A stretch of DNA of 64,000 nt, taken from the NCBI RefSeq assembly GCF_030813245.1, contig NZ_JAUSUA010000002.1:834472-898471 (forward strand). The letters run 5' to 3'. The notes beneath the pieces were generated by a model. It was given only the letters and a program-made list of their open reading frames with translations, was not told the origin of the DNA and searched no databases. Made by a program: the position numbers and the translations under genes. This DNA is from Alkalicoccobacillus murimartini (GTDB lineage: Bacteria; Bacillota; Bacilli; Bacillales; Bacillaceae_D). Below are positions 62,657 through 64,000 of this stretch, piece by piece. Positions within the stretch are counted from its first letter, which is position 1. The number at the start of each line of letters is the position of its first letter.

Positions 62657-62657
62657 C

Positions 62658-62692
62658 AAAAGGAGCATGGAAATTCATCCATACTCCTTTTT
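62658..62692 (+). terminator. Terminator of the RpiR gene
   Basis: AAAAGGAGCATGG and CCATACTCCTTTT form a 13-bp stem (one mismatch) with an 8-base loop, ending in TTTTT. Confidence 0.85.
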
Positions 62693-62700
62693 GGAGAAAA

Positions 62701-62866
62701 CTAAGCACTTTCCCCGTAACGCTCTTCTTAAATGGCTTCAAGTGAACGACCACGTGTTTCGTTACCGTGACAAGAAAAGCAATCATAATCACACCTGCTG
62801 CCTGAAAGTCATTCCGGTAATCATCGCTGGTACAAATAGGCTTGGGCATCGTCAATTTCATCGCCG
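62701..62866 (-). pseudogene. Decayed C-terminal remnant of an MFS sugar-porter-like gene
   Basis: On the minus strand three frames together spell the end of a sugar-porter MFS protein: PSLFVPAMITGMTF, then AAGVIMIAFLVT in a second frame, then NETRGRSLEAI, a stop TAA, and EERYGESA ending at TAG in a third. PET(K/R)GRSLE is the conserved tail motif of that family. At least two frameshifts and one in-frame stop break it, and nothing precedes the last two helices. It follows rhaM directly, on the same strand, suggesting a lost sugar transporter, possibly for rhamnose. Confidence 0.65.
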
Positions 62867-63181
62867 TTACTTTAAATAAAACACTTCTTCCAAATCCGTT
62901 GATACGGGACTGTTATCTTCATTCGTCTCCATCAGTGGTTCCATATAAGCCCACCACTTTCGGCAGATATCCGTGTCTGATACTTGTTTATACACCTCTT
63001 CATCCTCTACATGTAAATAGGCAAACAATTGACCTGTTTCCTCTAATAGAAAAATAGAATATTCACTAACACCATGGTCTTTTAACATCGTTTCCATCTC
63101 AGGCCATAACTCATCGTGTCGTCTCTTGTACTCTGCGTACTGATCCTTATATACTTTCATCACACTTGTTTTACGTACCAA
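62867..63181 (-). CDS. rhaM: L-rhamnose mutarotase
   Basis: The 104-residue protein interconverts alpha and beta anomers of L-rhamnose. It matches the RhaM family along its whole length: YKDQYAEYKRRHDELWPEMETMLKDHGVSEYSIFL, the catalytic His in KRRHDELWPE, and ICRKWWAYMEPLMETNEDNSPVSTDLEEVFYL. It starts at TTG, seven bases after AGGAGGG. No other rhamnose genes are in view, and a broken MFS fragment follows it. A full cre site lies 71 bp upstream, so CcpA probably represses it during growth on preferred sugars. Confidence 0.93.
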   Translation of the reverse strand: MVRKTSVMKVYKDQYAEYKRRHDELWPEMETMLKDHGVSEYSIFLLEETGQLFAYLHVEDEEVYKQVSDTDICRKWWAYMEPLMETNEDNSPVSTDLEEVFYLK

Positions 63182-63251
63182 AATAAAACCCTCCTTTTTT
63201 AAATGAACGCTACATCATATATCATTCCTTACTAAACAGCTACCCTTCCAT

Positions 63252-63266
63252 AGTAACCGCTTTCAA
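63252..63266. promoter_or_regulatory. cre (CcpA-binding) site upstream of rhaM
   Basis: On the minus strand TTGAAAGCGGTTACT matches the cre consensus WTGNAANCGNWNNCW at every fixed position. It lies upstream of rhaM. The remainder of the 345-bp gap 63182-63526 holds a terminator at its right end and otherwise nothing I can identify. Confidence 0.75.
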
Positions 63267-63481
63267 AGAAAATGACTATGACGCTATTAGAATTAAAAAC
63301 TAACCTTATTTGCACGGCTTAATTAAATTAAGAGCCTATTATAGAAAGAATATGAGTACCAATACCTAAGATCCTCGAAATCATGGAACAAAAAGAGATC
63401 TAAAAAAGGCTCTTGTTTGTCTAACGAACAAAAAACCATTTCCTACCATAACAGTGTCTTAATTATTGTTTCTACAACCCA

Positions 63482-63513
63482 AAAGAAGACCTCGGACATT
63501 CGAGGTCTTCTTT
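63482..63513 (-). terminator. Terminator of the right-edge gene
   Basis: AAAGAAGACCTCG and CGAGGTCTTCTTT form a perfect 13-bp stem with a 6-base loop, 13 bases past the stop of the minus-strand gene at 63527. Confidence 0.8.
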
Positions 63514-63526
63514 ACGTTATACTTTA

Positions 63527-64000
63527 TTATTCTTGGCTTGTTTTACGACGGAATACAAACAGTCCAGCCAGTGCAGCTGCTGCCAATCCGCTTAACCAAA
63601 CCATCATGGAAGAATCGTTACTTGCGCCACCAAATCCTGTTTGAGGCATTTCTTCTGGCATAGACCCGTCACCAAATTGGTCAGGCATTTGTGTCACGAT
63701 AGCTCCACCTAATGTTTCACCAATTCCAAACATGAATGCATAGCCTTCACGGTATGTTTTGACACTTTCCTCATAGTTCTCTTCTACATACAGGTCAAAC
63801 GTCTTAATTACTTGCTCTTCATGCATCCAAACTGCTTCTTGTGCAGCTTCTTCAGGAAGATTCCCTTCTGTTGCTGTTGCTAGGAATGCACCAAAGTCTT
63901 GTGAGAACATTTTCAAGTGTTCAATGGCTAGATCACGTGCTTCTTGATCGCCTTCAAGTGTCGCAATCGCTAGATCACTTTGTGCATTAATATGATCTTG
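63527..64000 (-). CDS. Cell-wall-anchored protein with MPQTG sorting signal (partial, N-terminus beyond window)
   Basis: The frame is open to the right edge, so the ATG at 63916 is internal and about 157 C-terminal residues are present. A helical domain with repeated acidic and aromatic character (HINAQSDLAIATLEGDQEARDLAIEHLKMF, YVEENYEESVKTYREGYAFMFGIGETLGGAI) is followed by a sorting signal: MPQTG, a short linker, a hydrophobic helix (WLSGLAAAALAGLFVF) and a basic tail RRKTSQE. This is an LPXTG-like signal with Met in place of Leu, implying sortase attachment to peptidoglycan. The helical domain resembles that seen in some Bacillus copper amine oxidase-like surface proteins, but this is uncertain. 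Confidence 0.75.
   Translation of the reverse strand, partial: QDHINAQSDLAIATLEGDQEARDLAIEHLKMFSQDFGAFLATATEGNLPEEAAQEAVWMHEEQVIKTFDLYVEENYEESVKTYREGYAFMFGIGETLGGAIVTQMPDQFGDGSMPEEMPQTGFGGASNDSSMMVWLSGLAAAALAGLFVFRRKTSQE

Noticed and set aside
1..64000. tRNA, rRNA, transposase or integrase genes
   Set aside because: None was recognised on either strand by reading the sequence. A tRNA scan or HMM search would be needed to exclude small or decayed ones.

Overview
The window looks like chromosomal DNA of a low-GC, endospore-forming member of the Bacillaceae. Evidence: strong AGGAGG-type ribosome binding sites, frequent TTG and GTG starts, a Ger(x)C spore-germination lipoprotein, a KatX-type catalase, OhrR/Ohr, a YoxD-like dehydrogenase, Btr-like and YesMN-like regulators, and CcpA (cre) sites. 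The species cannot be named from the sequence. No rRNA, tRNA, CRISPR array, insertion sequence or prophage was recognised.

Layout. 0-9 kb: tail of an unknown gene, a DUF2254 membrane protein, a KatX-like catalase, an orphan GerC lipoprotein, and an iron/siderophore module (binding protein, Fur box, AraC-type Btr-like sensor, FhuF-like reductase). 9-17.8 kb: VOC protein, SUKH protein, luciferase-like oxidoreductase, GH3 beta-glucosidase, glutaminase, an MFS/ArsR pair with matching palindromic operators, and an SGNH hydrolase. 17.8-24.2 kb: a six-gene minus-strand operon (ABC ATPase, permease, binding protein, cysteine hydrolase, MFS, LysR) divergent from a RidA protein, probably uptake and breakdown of a small nitrogenous compound. 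24.4-28.5 kb: PhnDCE-type transporter plus a histidine phosphatase, divergent from its own LysR. 28.5-37 kb: membrane proteins, a 7TM-PAS-GGDEF cyclase, a broken gene, a TetR/MMPL/coiled-coil export pair, and a 28-residue holin-like toxin gene with type I toxin-antitoxin architecture. 37-42 kb: PRD regulator, class II aldolase and fructose-family PTS. 43-44.3 kb: ohrR/ohr. 44.3-50.7 kb: binding protein, ATPase and two-domain permease followed by a YesMN-like two-component pair. 50.8-55.8 kb: mqo, yoxD, a Crp/Fnr regulator and an MFS permease. 56-62.7 kb: a second iron-family ABC transporter sandwiched between a PHP and a HAD phosphatase, divergent from an RpiR regulator, plausibly uptake and dephosphorylation of an organophosphate. 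62.7-64 kb: a decayed MFS remnant, rhaM with a full cre site, and the C-terminus of a cell-wall-anchored protein.

The most unusual feature is a set of four intergenic arrays (about 1.7, 10.4, 29.2 and 53.5 kb) with different core words but the same mean period of about 20.5 bp, two helical turns. Two of them share the core ACCAAGAG. They lie mostly between convergent genes and encode nothing convincing. A 121-nt dispersed, hairpin-forming repeat also occurs twice (5.2 and 43.1 kb).
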